DNA of 64,000 nt, from positions 620,001 to 684,000 of the forward strand of contig NW_025408675.1 in the NCBI RefSeq assembly GCF_020360975.1, given 5' to 3'. The position numbers were made by a program, and so were the translations under genes. The stretch comes from Hirsutella rhossiliensis (taxonomy: Eukaryota; Ascomycota; Sordariomycetes; Hypocreales; Ophiocordycipitaceae). A model generated the notes under the pieces. The model was not told where the DNA came from, made no database searches, and worked only from the letters and a program-made list of their open reading frames with translations. Positions 32,733 to 43,662 of the stretch are shown here, in pieces. Each line of letters starts with the position of its first letter. Position 1 is the first letter of the stretch.

Positions 32733-35700
32733 GTTGCCTCGGACGGAAAATGCCCCCCCTTGAAAGTTTGAGCGGCTCGTCCAATGAGGGAGCGGCGACG
32801 GGGGGCAGGTCTCGTCACACCCGACGAGTTGCCGACAGAGAGGCTTGCTACGGCATTGCAACGGTATATGCGTTTGCTGCTTGGTCTGGTTTCAAGGCGT
32901 CGGCGGCTGGGCATGCTGCTTGTCTGTTTCGGGAGGGGAGCCGGCAGCGTGTTGGCAAAATGAACCCAATACTATACGGGGCACTGGAGTAGACAGATGG
33001 CACGTCGACCAGTTAGAGCTAGACTCGAGGTTTCATGACCACACTGCGGCGTTACACGGCGTCTGCAACGGGGAAGAGTTTTACATATGTCGTGCTCGGG
33101 GTTCGACTTTGTCCACCTTGGGCCTGCGTGCTTACTGACTGCGCGGCGGATGTCGCCGCGACGCAGCTGGCACAGTCCCAGCCAGCCTGGTGCGCGATGC
33201 CGGTTCGCGTCGATGCTGATGATTCGGCACCTGCAACTGTGCAGCCGTTGGCTCGGCAGGGCGGGATGGGAACCGGATCCTGGGGCATGCAGGCGTGACA
33301 GTGAGTGAGTCTGAGACTGTCAGACTGTGGTGATGGGTCTGAAGGATGATCTGCAACCCAATCCGCCGGCGGGGACGCTCTCGACACGCCGGGCCTTTCA
33401 CATGGGGGCGGAGCACTCCCCTTGGGGCCTCATCAACCCGGGCCAGGGGTAGAGGTTCGAGTCCAAGTGCCAGTCTTTTGCTGCGCATAAATACATTAGC
33501 ACATGTACGTATGCACGGATCGGAATGCAAAAGCCTACCTATATCTCGTCTTGGACACCCGTCCAAGCCCCCTTCCTCCCACCCTTCATGGCACAATGCA
33601 AGCGGGCCATGCGCATGTCAACGGCAAGCAAGCCCGACGAACAAAGGGGAGGGGGGCGCCACGCTCTCGATGTCGTGGCCGTGAATGGACGCACGGTAGG
33701 CTGACGCCGAGGCCGGCCGCGCGCTGTTGCAGTGGCTGGTGGCTTTGTGCCGCTGATGAAACATACCAAGGCGGCGGCGGCACTGCACGTCAGACGGGGA
33801 AGCTTCTTCGGCGAGGCGCGCGCCCTGGCTGTGACCGACTTCCTCTCCAGTCTACGGGTCGAGAGGTCGTGGACACGACACGGGGTGCAGCGAAAAGCCG
33901 CAGAACGCCGTTGACGGGCGACAGAGGCGTGATGCTGCAGAGCAAGAAGACGCCGCTGCAGCTCACAGCGCCGGGCCAGGGGGGAAACCACCGGGTCGAC
34001 GGTGCGACGTGCCACATGCACTCGCCGTCTGCCCGCTGTTCATGTTCATGGCCGTACGTGCTGCGCTGTGGGGACGGTGTATGCATCGGACCGAGGACGC
34101 TGGCAGTCGGCAAACACACGAGGTTGCAATCATCGACGATGGAGTGGCAGCCTGCTCCCTGAAGACCGTCCAATTCACGGTCGCCTCTCGGCCCCTGAGC
34201 AGCTGTGGCGGGCAGCCTCGTAGCCGCCTTGATGCACTCCTGGCGAGCTCACACGAACCCGGATCGGCCAGGGAGAGCAGAACCGCTGCGGCGCAACGGC
34301 AAGGCAGTTGTGGGTGCAGTAGGGGTCGCTTGGCTTGGCTTGGGTCCGGTTGCATGCTTGTTTCAGTGGCACCACGTCCGGGCTCGAGATCCGGCCTCCT
34401 TATAATACAGCCCGTCCATCCGCTGGCGTTCACGGCCAGCGCCAAGAGCTGCCCGTATGGCTCCGCTCGAACAGGTAGCTCGATTGCATGGTTTTTGCAA
34501 AGTGCCGCATGATTCGATGAATCAGAGGAATGGGAAAGGTTCGAGGCCAAGATCTCGCCAGCCACGAGTGGATTACACCCTGACATATATGACGGATCCA
34601 GCATCCACGCGATACATCCCAGGATGCCTGGGGTCAGCATCTGACAGCGTTTGAATCCGTTCTTGAACCAGATACATCAGTGGCCCCCGAATTGACGCAT
34701 GTCTGGTCTACGTGGTTAATACTTTTCCGCATGAGAGCGTCTGATGGTCCAGGAAGAAGACAAGCAATTTGACGGTGAAGTATGGGGTATGACGAGCGGG
34801 CCACTCCATCTAAAGCACCCAAATCAGCCACAACTTGAACCGTGTTATGACCACGTCGTGATATGGTCACCGCCACACAGCACATATCGGACTATGTACC
34901 TCCCATGGTCTGTGAAAGTCGGGCAAGTAGTTGAGTCCCCGATACTTCAGCGTTCATGGCAAATACCCTCCTGCATTCCAGCGATCACGGTGTATGGTGG
35001 AGGATCGGATCTTGGCTCGGCGGCTCCAACGTCACCCTGAGCCGCAGGGTCAGGAAGCTTGTGCCAGGGCGCAGCTCTTCAATTTGGCAGCGGGGTCTGG
35101 GGCGCAGGGAAAGCTTGGTATTGAAGATGCGTGTCATTCGACAGACGGCCTGTTCAAAGCATGATCATCTGCAGTGCAAGCTCTCCGTGAGTCGTCAATT
35201 CTCCAGAGCCGGGGGCCGGCATATCTGGTACTAAGGCTGCGATCTTGCTTTTCACTGCTACCGATCCTTGGTGTGTTCACCGGCGCTCCTGCAAGACCAC
35301 AATGACAGGGTGTTAGTCTTTTGGGTCCGCAAACTTGGCGTTGAATAGCTTCGACATAGTCCCGAGCTGCGCCGGATTAACCTTCTGGGCGTGTTGCATG
35401 AACACAGCAGGTTGTGCTCGTCTACCGAACGGAGCCTGTAAGACACACCGACCAAGCTTCGGCCCGCGATGAGATGCTGCTTCGGTGCCCGACCAAGGCA
35501 AGCCTCCTCTGCTTCTGGGTTTCCTGGCATATCGTCAAGCAGCCCTCTCGCATGGCTCCGGTCGGAGCACTGTTGGTTCTTCGTCGCCAAGCATGAGCTG
35601 TGTTCAGAGTTTTGCGGATGTCCTTCCGACTGGTGCTGCTTTTCGGCGGCTTCGCCGGGCCGCAGCTAGACATGACTGGATCATGGCCCAGAAGAGAGGG

Positions 35701-36604
35701 CCAGACTAAGCCACTGCGTATGAAAATCGTCGGTGCGCGAATAAATTCTGCCGGGCTCTCTTGGCTCTCCTATTAATACCTGAACCCACGCACGTAGACT
35801 GATGATCGGTGCGAGGCTCTCAGGGGAGCATCGTAGCCGGCCCGACCTGCCGAGCAACGCTTGGCGTGGGTTGAAAGTCCAACCGCGCAGCTTGGCTGAC
35901 GGATAGCTTGCGGTTCATGAAACTGATTCATGAAACTCCCGCCGAGGATTCGACATGACAAGTAAGTGAGTACGACTGGCCCTTACACAGAGCGCATCAA
36001 CGGACTGGACAGGGTCTTGTTAACGTCAATTTAGTCGTGCAGTAAAGGACGGCTTGGATATGTAATAGGATATGAGGGAAAAAATCAAGAAGAGCCTTGG
36101 CGTTCGCGGTTGCTCTTCCAGAAGTGGCCGTTCCACCACTCTTGACAGGATGTAACGAGATGATCCACGGCAAAGATCCACGATTAGAGCTTGAGAGGGG
36201 CATCATGTAGCGTAACCCCTCGGGCAGCTGTTCCACGGCGTCAAGCGTGTTCAGCGTTGCGTCACAACGCCGGTCTGCACCTGGATGCTCCCACCATGGC
36301 AGAGGGAGGATGCGTATGCCGCTCCGGGTTCTAGATCTGAATAACAGTTGCAGTTGTTTTAGACTTGCGTACCTGGGCTGAGCGAGCTTCAAGATAAATA
36401 CCAAGCCGCTCTTCGTCTCTCAACAGCGTCTCACGCCCCCGTCCCTCTTCGTCTTTCGACATCGACAGCCGGCCACTTCTGCGGGTCAACCGTCAGAGCC
36501 TCAAGGCGACCATCGCCAGCTGATAGCTTAAGCACCGGGCTCTGTTAGCTCTCTGGGGTGATCGAAACAGCCCCAATCGATACTTTGGCCATTAGCAACT
36601 TGTG
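32733..36604. other. Gene-poor region of 3.9 kb
   Basis: Open frames occur on both strands but none has a recognisable domain or convincing splicing. On the minus strand near 35313-35673 short pieces look protein-like (KDIRKTLNTAHAWRRR, AQPAVFMQHAQKVNPAQLG) but lie in different frames without clear splice sites; they may be a decayed gene. No tRNA or other RNA gene was found. Confidence 0.4.
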
Positions 36605-37016
36605 ATGCCCCTTCGAGATACCATGGGTGGAAACGGTTTCTACAAGTATCGGTGCAAATACTTCATATCGCACGACTGTCCGAACTGGGTGTGGGTGGCC
36701 AAAGCCCCCTGTGCAATGTGTCTTGTAGGCAAAGACGTCGTCTATTTCCACTCAAATGAATGATAAGCTGACGGGAAGACAGGCCGAAGGCAGGGACGGG
36801 GAGCGAGCCGAAGTCTCGCCATTGCGACTTTCCCGAGATATCGTTGCGCCCTGCGTTCGAGACGGCGTCCTGCAGTACGTCGTGATGGAGCTGGTGCCGC
36901 CGACCGAGCCCGGCGACGGCTGGACGCTGAAGGACAAGTTTCCGGGGCCTCCGCCGGCAGTTCCCGTGACGAGTGGCATGCTGGAAGTGCCTGGTTTCCC
37001 GACATCTCAAGCTTGA
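36605..37016 (+). CDS. Small cysteine-rich conserved-type protein, two exons
   Basis: Exon 1 (36605-36724; in-frame ATGs at 36605 and 36623) encodes GGNGFYKYRCKYFISHDCPN then WVWVAKAPCAMCL. Exon 2 (36783-37016) continues AEGRDGERAEV and ends GMLEVPGFPTSQA. The 58-bp intron uses GTAGGC, a CTGAC branch site 10 bp upstream, and a GACAG acceptor. Read unspliced, the first frame stops at 36763. Spliced length is 111 or 117 residues. Four cysteines in exon 1 (C-x8-C-x9-C-x2-C) resemble a small zinc-binding fold; a fifth is in exon 2. I recall similar short fungal proteins with the CPNWVWV and CxxCLAEGRD pattern, but no function. There is no signal peptide. The donor is atypical, so the model needs RNA support. 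Confidence 0.6.
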
Positions 37017-38010
37017 TGGCGGAGAAAAAAATGGTGTGCATTCCCCCGCGGGATTTCGGAACGTCGATTGCTGGCCGAAAGCAACCTCGGTGAAAGCAAG
37101 TAGACGACCATGGGGCGAAAGCCAGTGCCGCCGCTCTTGTACCTTTGTATAAAATGAAACTCAAGGACCAGGCGCAGGGGGGTAAAGATCAGGCCACGCA
37201 GCAAGGGGCTGGATCAAGGGCATTGTTTGAGGTTGCGAGCGCTTCACTCGGACCAGTAAAGGATCGCCTCCAAAGATGATGTGTGGGAGGCCTTTTGATA
37301 CACCACTCGGCCGGTCGTCGAAGGGATGTCAGACATGTATGGCTGTTATTGACTTGCATGGCGTCATGCAAGGACACGGCGGGCTTGTTTCTTTGCTTTT
37401 CCCATACTCAGCCTCCCGTCGTGACCGGCCTTCCAAGCATCCAAGGTCCCAGGGCGCTCGAAGCCTCTGCTCTGACCGTTCGTGTGGCACGCAGACTGGA
37501 CCTTGGAATGTGCCACCAGGGTGTTCGCCTTGGCCAAATGTCAGTCGGACGCAGTGCGTGGCTCCGGAGTACTGTATTTGATGCTAGCCTTTGCATACAG
37601 CACGATGATACTCTGTGCTGTCCCCCGTTTTCAGCCGACAGATAGCGGACGAGGCCAGCGACGACACGCCGATGGCAGCACGCCCCGATGATTGGCGTGT
37701 GCGACCAGGGATGCACGGGATAGGTTGGTGTTGGTGTCGCGACGGCAGATTGCAGGGTAAGATTTGGCCTCTGGAGGATGCAGCATGCAAAGATGGATGT
37801 AGCACAGGCAGACTGGCCATTCGTCGTCGACGAGTCGTTGAGCAGGTAATTAGTGTGCGTATCCGTACCTTTTACCTTTGTCGAAGAAAGCAGTCCATTC
37901 CTCCAGGAACGGCGAAGCCAGGCGGTCACGCGATTGTAGCGTGTACAGTACATGGCTACTTGTTGTCGGCGTCCCTGATTGGGTTAGCCCATGGTATTAG
38001 TCAGCCTGAG
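37017..38010. other. Intergenic region left of the MULE, no gene seen
   Basis: About 1 kb with only short unsupported frames. It directly borders the transposon insertion site. Confidence 0.5.
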
Positions 38011-38019
38011 CGGCGGCGA
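38011..38019. repeat. MULE target-site duplication, left copy
   Basis: CGGCGGCGA, repeated exactly at 41003-41011. Nine base pairs is the usual duplication for Mutator-like elements. Confidence 0.85.
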
Positions 38020-38097
38020 GGGAGCCAATAGAGGCGCGGGGGTCCGCGCCTTTAAAGTCGGCGCGGACGTCCGCGCCTGTTTTGTAAGCCCAGCCGG
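38020..38097 (+). repeat. MULE left terminal inverted repeat
   Basis: 78 bp, complementary to 40925-41002 except at three positions. It contains the perfect 18-bp palindrome GGCGCGGACGTCCGCGCC (38060-38077) and, next to it, a near-palindromic sister GGCGCGGGGGTCCGCGCC separated by TTTAAAGTC. These paired palindromes are probable transposase-binding sites. Confidence 0.92.
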
Positions 38098-38251
38098 AAG
38101 ATAGTCGGGCCCGCCTCCGGCCCCGACCTGTCCTCTCCTTTCTCTCGCCCTCCGTACTGTGGCAAGCATATCACGACCATATCCACGGAGGGTCAGCGCG
38201 CCGCCATTGCGGCCCAATTTATCCGCCGCCCCTTACGCAGAGTAGGCCAAT

Positions 38252-40563
38252 ATGGAGCTTACTGAATTCCTGACGATTGCCTTCCTCCTGAGGGTCAATT
38301 CGACTCGCGAGAGTCCCTTCTTGTCTCAATTAATGCGTGGGCAGCTCCAAGAGGCTATGCCTTCACCACAGGCAAGTCCACGAGAGACCCGCGGTCCGGA
38401 AGACGCACAGTCACATTTGCCTGTGATCGTGGAGGTAGACCAGGGGCTCATACAAGCAAGGACCAGAAGCCAGCTGAACGGCAACGGTCTACAAGCTCCC
38501 GTATCACTGGATGCCAGTTTTCCATCAATGCGAAAGAGAGCCTTGATAAGTCGTACTGGTATATCAGGCATCGCCCAGGCGAGGAGAAGTCGGTCCACAA
38601 CCATGAGCCCAGTCTGCACATTACAGCACATCCAGCTCATCGTGCCCTCTCCTCAACTGACCAGTCAGCTATTGGGAACCTCGCAAGCGCCGGCATAGCA
38701 CCAAAGGATATCCGGACATATATGCGCCAGAGCTCTCAGACTGCTCAAGGAGCGACACAGCAAGACATATATAACTGTATCGCACAGCGCAGACGAGAGC
38801 TTCTTGCTGGGCAGAGCACAATGCATGCCCTTGCCAATGAGCTTGACAACGAGGGTTCCAAACCCGCATACAGCTTGACCATGACGGCCGAGTCACAGCG
38901 GTCTTATTCGCACACCCGGCGTCACTAGAATACCTCAACGCATACCCAGAATTACTACTTCTAGACTGCACATACAAGACGAACAAATATAAGATGCCAC
39001 TGCTCGATATGATCGGCGTTGATGCCTGCCAACGGTCATTCTGTATTGCCTTTGCCTTTCTCAGTGGTGAAGATGAAGATGACTACATCTGGGCACTGGA
39101 CCAACTCCAATCGATATACGAGTTATATGACATTCGCCAGCCATCCGTTATCCTTACAGATCGTTGCCTTGCCTGCATGAACGCAATTTCCCGTGCTTTC
39201 CTGCGTCAAGGTCTCTGCTCTGCATCTGGCATGCGAACAAGGCGGTGCTTAGCTATTGCAAACCAGCATTCGACCGTGAGGATGAGAACTCTAACAGTGA
39301 TGAGAAATGGGTTGAGTTCTTTGGGTATTGGCACTCAATCGTGAGCTCGAGAGATGAGGAGACATTCGATCAACAAGTTGAAGAGCTGGAGAAGCGCTTT
39401 GTACCACGATACGTCAAGGAGGTTAGCTACATACGGGAAACCTGGTTGGACCCGTATAAGGAAAAGCTCGTCAAGGCCTGGGTTGATCAATATGCTCATT
39501 TCGGCAATGTGGCTACTTCCGGGTGGAAGGCATCCACGCATTATTGAAGAGCCACCTTAAGAAGTCAACACTAGACCTCTTCGAAGCAACGAGGGCAATC
39601 AAGCAAGCTCTTCTCAACCAACTGGCCGAGCTACAAGCCAACCAAGCCAGGCAGCATATACGGATGCCAATTGAGCTCTCTGGAACCGTATATAGCACGG
39701 TACGTGGCTGGGTATCACACGAAGCCTTGCGACAGGTTGCAAAGCAACACAAGCGCCTCAACGAGAAAGACATCCCTGCTTGCACAGGCAGCTTCACCAA
39801 GTCTCACGGTCTCCCTTGTGCGCACACATTACAGCCGCTCATAGAGGAAGATCTGCCACTCCGGCCACAACATTTTCATACGCATTGGCGCCTTCGACGG
39901 GATACCAAAGAGATTGGTCAGGTCCTCATAGAGCCTCGTCGGCGATTGGACCAACTTGTCGCCACATCGAGGATAACACAGTCATCCACACAGCGCGAGC
40001 CAAGTGCATTTGAAGCCATAGAGCCAGTTCTACGGCCAAAGGCGCCACCTACATGCAGCAAATGCCACCAGAAAGGGCACATCATGACATCTCGCAATTG
40101 TCCTTTACGCTATAGCGACATACTGCAGCGGGCAGAGGCACGGGCGGCAGAGACTGCAGAGACGGCAGCAATTGCAGCGACTGCACAGACTGCACAGACT
40201 GCACAAGCAGTAGCAATTTCAGAGACTGCACAGACTGCAGCAGTCATGGAGACAATCACGGTTGCAGTCACTACAGTCTCTACGGTGTCTACAATTGCTG
40301 CAGTCTCGACAGGAATTGCAGAAGCTACAGAGACTACGGAGAATCTACGATATGATGACCCACGAGCCATCTATCAGAGGTATGTCAGGGCAAGAGACTC
40401 TTGGTATAGAGCACAGCCTCGCGGCAATCTCAAGACCAACCAGGCATACCGAAGGCAATGGGCTTGCCATTGCGCTACAGCAAGACTGAATATGACTGGT
40501 GCCTCGACTGGAAGCAAATGTCAAGGAGCTGCGGCTCGAGGAAATGGACCAAGGAAGAGATGA
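38252..40563 (+). pseudogene. MULE transposase, frame broken at four sites
   Basis: The coding sequence runs through four frame changes, near 38283, 38855, 39205 and 39517, each equivalent to losing one base. In order the fragments show a FAR1-like N-terminal domain (AWAAPRGYAFTTGKS, TFACDRGGRPG, WYIRHRPGEEKSVHNHEP), the MULE catalytic domain (LLLDCTYKTNKYKMPLLDMI, FAFLSGEDEDDYIWAL, ILTDRCLACMNAI), a SWIM-like segment (ACTGSFTKSHGLPCAHTL) and a zinc knuckle CSKCHQKGHIMTSRNCP. The C-terminal region is Ala/Thr/Glu-rich from a degenerate ACTGCACAG repeat (about 40140-40340). There is no in-frame stop apart from those caused by the shifts. The family is Hop-like MULE from fungi. Confidence 0.85.
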
Positions 40564-40924
40564 TGGCATACCTTGATTGGGATAAGGCAGAAGAAGAGCG
40601 GTTAGATGCCCGGGTGGCCGAGGAAATGCAAGCGCAGCCTTTCTCACGAGAAAGAGGTACTGCAGGTATATGGGCTGACTGCGAGAGACTCGGAGGAACA
40701 GCAGGCAAACTATTCCCGCATATAAGTCGTCTGCTAGGACCGGTCTGTATAAGTGCGCCACAGTTGGAAACCACAGCAATTCTAGATTAAAAAATTTGAG
40801 TCGATTGACACTCAAATTGACGCTGTGGCCGTTGAGTACTTTTGCCGATGTGCGGGAGATATGTGCAGTAAAACTGGCGCGCCAGCGCGGTCGCGGCGGG
40901 CGCTGTTCGCGGCGCCCACAATGG

Positions 40925-41002
40925 CCAGCCGGGCTTACATAACAGGCGCGGACGTCCGCGCCGACTTTAAAGGCGCGGACCCCCGCGCCTCTATTGGCTC
41001 CC
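40925..41002 (-). repeat. MULE right terminal inverted repeat
   Basis: Mirror of the left repeat, with the same 18-bp palindrome at 40945-40962. Confidence 0.92.
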
Positions 41003-41011
41003 CGGCGGCGA
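41003..41011. repeat. MULE target-site duplication, right copy
   Basis: CGGCGGCGA, identical to 38011-38019. Confidence 0.85.
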
Positions 41012-41549
41012 GGGTTCGTGCTCGAGTCCAAGCTTAGAATCATCACCTTCTCTTCTGCCTCTTTCTCATTACTCTCAAGCAGGGGCTTCTTATTGTAGAG
41101 GGCGCGCTCCGTGTAGCAAGCTTCTCACCAAGCGGAAGCCCCGTTTCTGTGTTGTTTACACCTAACGCAATTGCCTTGCTGCTGGCCTGCTCCCAAGGCT
41201 TGGTTGGCATTACCCCTGTTTTTCCTTGGCAGGGAATTCTTCTTGTTTTGAGGGCAGCTAGCAGGCTCTTCAGGGGAAGCTTTTCCCTGCCGTGCCGTTC
41301 ATCTTGCATGTTGTTTGCCCTCATTATCGTGGCCCAACCTAGTAGATCTCACTCATCGGCTGCTGTGAGGAAACAACTGTCACGTCATTTTGCTAAGCAA
41401 AGGTAGAGAGTGCACGCTCCAGCAGATGGTGCTGCAAGTGACTATTATAATTGACTATTTTTACACGCGATATACTCTCCCCCAGCTGTTTAATGTTGCC
41501 AAGAAGAGCTAGAAGTCGTCATGAATTGTGGTGCAGGCGCTGCTTCTTG
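41012..41549. other. Segment between the MULE and the gypsy element
   Basis: About 540 bp. The minus strand has a 93-codon open frame (41043-41324) with no domain I can name. Since copia-like sequence resumes right of the gypsy element, this may be the other side of the same fossil, but I could not show that. Confidence 0.35.
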
Positions 41550-41554
41550 CATCC
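41550..41554. repeat. Gypsy element target-site duplication, left copy
   Basis: CATCC, repeated immediately after the right LTR at 47015-47019. Five bp is standard for Ty3/gypsy integration. Confidence 0.85.
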
Positions 41555-41744
41555 TGTAACGGGCAAGCCGCTTTAACGGCGGCTGCGCCGCCTAGCTTCT
41601 AGAACCTTCCATTGGCTCGAAGCTATAAAATGCTATTGTGCTCTCATGTAGTAGATTCTCTTTCTTTCTTTCTTTCTTCTCTATCTTGATAGTAAACAGC
41701 ATAGGGACTAGTTAGTTGTATCAACTCACTAGAGGCCTTTCACA
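41555..41744 (+). repeat. Gypsy left LTR
   Basis: 190 bp, TGTAACGGG...CTTTCACA. It contains TATAAAA (41624-41630), a (TTTC)n pyrimidine tract (41658-41680), and ATCTTGATAGT (41683-41693), which is complementary to the PBS. A GC-rich hairpin-like block GGCGGCTGCGCCGCC lies near 41579-41593. Confidence 0.95.
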
Positions 41745-41745
41745 T

Positions 41746-41756
41746 ACTATCAAGAT
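41746..41756 (+). promoter_or_regulatory. Self-primer binding site
   Basis: ACTATCAAGAT starts one base after the left LTR and is the exact reverse complement of ATCTTGATAGT in the LTR (41683-41693). This matches Tf1-type self-priming, where the first 11 nt of the element's own RNA fold back to prime cDNA. The LTR copy sits just after the CT-rich tract, where fungal transcripts usually begin. No match to a tRNA 3' end was attempted by search. Confidence 0.7.
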
Positions 41757-41760
41757 CACT

Positions 41761-41832
41761 GAAGACATTGAAGACACTGAAGACACCGAAGACACTGAAG
41801 ACACCGAAGACACCGAAGACACTGAAGACACC
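41761..41832 (+). repeat. 9-bp repeat GAAGACACT/C, (Glu-Asp-Thr)n
   Basis: About eight tandem GAAGACAYY units between the PBS and the probable gag ATG at 41875. It is in frame with gag and would read EDTEDT if translated. Confidence 0.85.
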
Positions 41833-41874
41833 AAACTGAGTCCCGTCGAACTATTAGCGTTCAGCGAAGTCGCG

Positions 41875-43126
41875 ATGGCCGAAGATAACAACAACATGCA
41901 GCCGGACGTCCTCAGCGCCCTGGTTGCCGAGATACGAAGTCTGAGAGAAGAGAGTTCCCGAAGAAACACCCAGTTTGAAGAACGTTTTATTGCCCTGGAA
42001 CTCCAACAACACCAGCAAGCCCGTTCGTCTGAACTCCTAGAGCCAACGCCATCTGTCACCCCGGCTGTCCCCATTGAGGACACTCGTGTGGTCGCCACTC
42101 ACAACCCTCACCCAACCAAGCGCCCCAAATTACGAGACATACCGAAATTCGGCGGCGACAAGGCCCAGTGGCGAAGCTGGAAACTAGAAACCGAAGGAAA
42201 GCTACGAGTCGACAAAGAAGCCCTTGGAGATGCAGAAGGCCACTTTATGTACATCTTCATGAGCCTAGAAGGCAAGGCTAAAGACAACGTGACCACATTT
42301 GTGGAGATGCAAACCGAGAAGAAAACGTTCAATGTTGCTGAACTACTCAACCGCCTCGAATTGCTGTACGGGAGAGGGATCGCAAGCAGAGAGCTACACG
42401 CAACCTGCATTCGATTAAGCAAGGAGAGAATGAACCGTTCACGTCCTTTACCCCCGCTTTGAGAGGAGATCGCCAATGCCAACGCCGAGTATTGGCCAGA
42501 TGACAGCAAGATTTCCTACCTCCAGGAGGCACTAAACGATAAAATGAAAGCAGCCCTCATAGGCTCTGACCCCTCTGCCATCAGCAGCTATGTTGGGCTG
42601 GCGAGGAGGTGCGATTCGCTGAGCAGCCAGATGGAATTGTTGGGTCAGTGGAAAGGCCTCGAGGCAACACAAAGAGTTCGGACAACTATGACAACCACCA
42701 GAATCATGGAGGCCAGGCTGCCCAGAAACAGCCTGGCCAGAAAACCGAAGTTAGACGAGAGGATATGATGGAATGGGAACCAACTCTACAAGCATCCGCG
42801 AAAGTGAACGCTGCGCGCACCCGCAGTGATAAGAACACATATGGTTACCAATCCAAGCGACCAGAAGACCAAGCGCTGTTGGGCAAGCGTGCCAAGTGGG
42901 TCGACCAGGCCGAGATGGACGCCCGTTACCGTGAAGGGCGTTGCCTCCGTTGTGGAAGAGACAACTGCAGAATCGAGCGCTGTCCATTGGCTGCGCCTAT
43001 CCGACCCGCAAACACGACCCGACGCACTCAGGTCAATGCCGTGACCCCGTCACGACCAGCGGTCACTAAAGCCGAGGTCGCCGAAGACGATACTTCTTCT
43101 CATAACGATGAAGATTCAGACTAGGG
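41875..43126 (+). pseudogene. Gypsy gag, frame broken
   Basis: Gag begins at MAEDNNNMQPDVLSALVAEI with a coiled-coil segment, then the capsid-like region (IPKFGGDKAQWRSWKLETEG, MYIFMSLEGKAKDNV). Single-base losses near 42415, 42455 and 42466 break and then restore the frame; another near 42655 shifts it again. The last part holds the knuckle CLRCGRDNCRIERC, spacing C-x2-C-x4-C-x4-C, with cysteine where the usual retroviral-type knuckle has histidine. It ends in an acidic tail DDTSSHNDEDSD. Confidence 0.8.
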
Positions 43127-43147
43127 ACACGCGGCGGCTGTGAGAGA

Positions 43148-43609
43148 ATGGGATGTGAGCGGAAAAGCAAAATGGACGGAGAACCGTTCATAGCAGACGT
43201 CAGGGTGAACGGCACAGACTTCGTGCCATCTCTTGTCGACTATGGCTGCCTCTGCTACGGCGCGGTTAGCAAGCGCACATTTCACTCTCTCCAGTTGCCA
43301 CATATACGCGTCCAGCCGCGCATCTTGGAGAATGCAGCGGGAGACGGCAAGGAGGTCAAAATCGACAAGATCACGTATGTGTCGATCGACCTCGATGGAC
43401 ATCAGCAGCATCGTGTTTTCATGTACGTCATCGACGATCTGAACTGGGATATGATCCTGGGTAAACGATGGATGGAAGACCAGGATGTTCACATCCATGC
43501 GAAGGAAGGATATCTCGAGATCGGGTCCAATGGAGTTCAAGTACGAGACCGACGACGTTACCAGCCTCCACAGCTAGATGTCTCTAATGTCATGGCCGCA
43601 ACCTTTTAG
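43148..43609 (+). pseudogene. Gypsy aspartic protease region
   Basis: A retropepsin-like domain: the active-site segment reads FVPSLVDYGCLCYGAV with D-Y-G in place of the usual D-S/T-G, and the second signature is WDMILGKRWMED. It ends at a TAG created by a probable one-base loss in a T run (CCTTTTAG at about 43602-43609); the pol frame continues one frame over. Confidence 0.75.
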
Positions 43610-43662
43610 CAGAAGCACGCCGTGACAAACGCAAAGGCGGCATTGGAGTTCACTCGGTCACG

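Larger units (their letters stand above)
38020..41002 (+). mobile_element. Mutator-like DNA transposon (MULE), Hop-like, 2,983 bp
   Basis: The element is bounded by 78-bp terminal inverted repeats with three mismatches and flanked by a 9-bp target duplication. Inside, read on the plus strand, is a single transposase gene of the Hop/FAR1 type. Outer ends read GGGAGCCAATAG... and ...CTATTGGCTCCC. Intact ends and an exact duplication point to an insertion that is not ancient, but the coding frame is broken. Confidence 0.92.

Noticed and set aside
33454..33464. GGTTCGAGTCC, a tRNA B-box-like sequence
   Set aside because: Flanking bases do not form a T stem or acceptor stem and no A box with proper spacing is present.
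33503..34640. Two overlapping 220-codon frames on opposite strands
   Set aside because: Neither has a recognisable motif, splice pattern or start context; overlap on opposite strands argues against both.
35997..36404. 135-codon minus-strand frame next to the cysteine-rich gene
   Set aside because: It lacks an ATG near its beginning and shows no domain.
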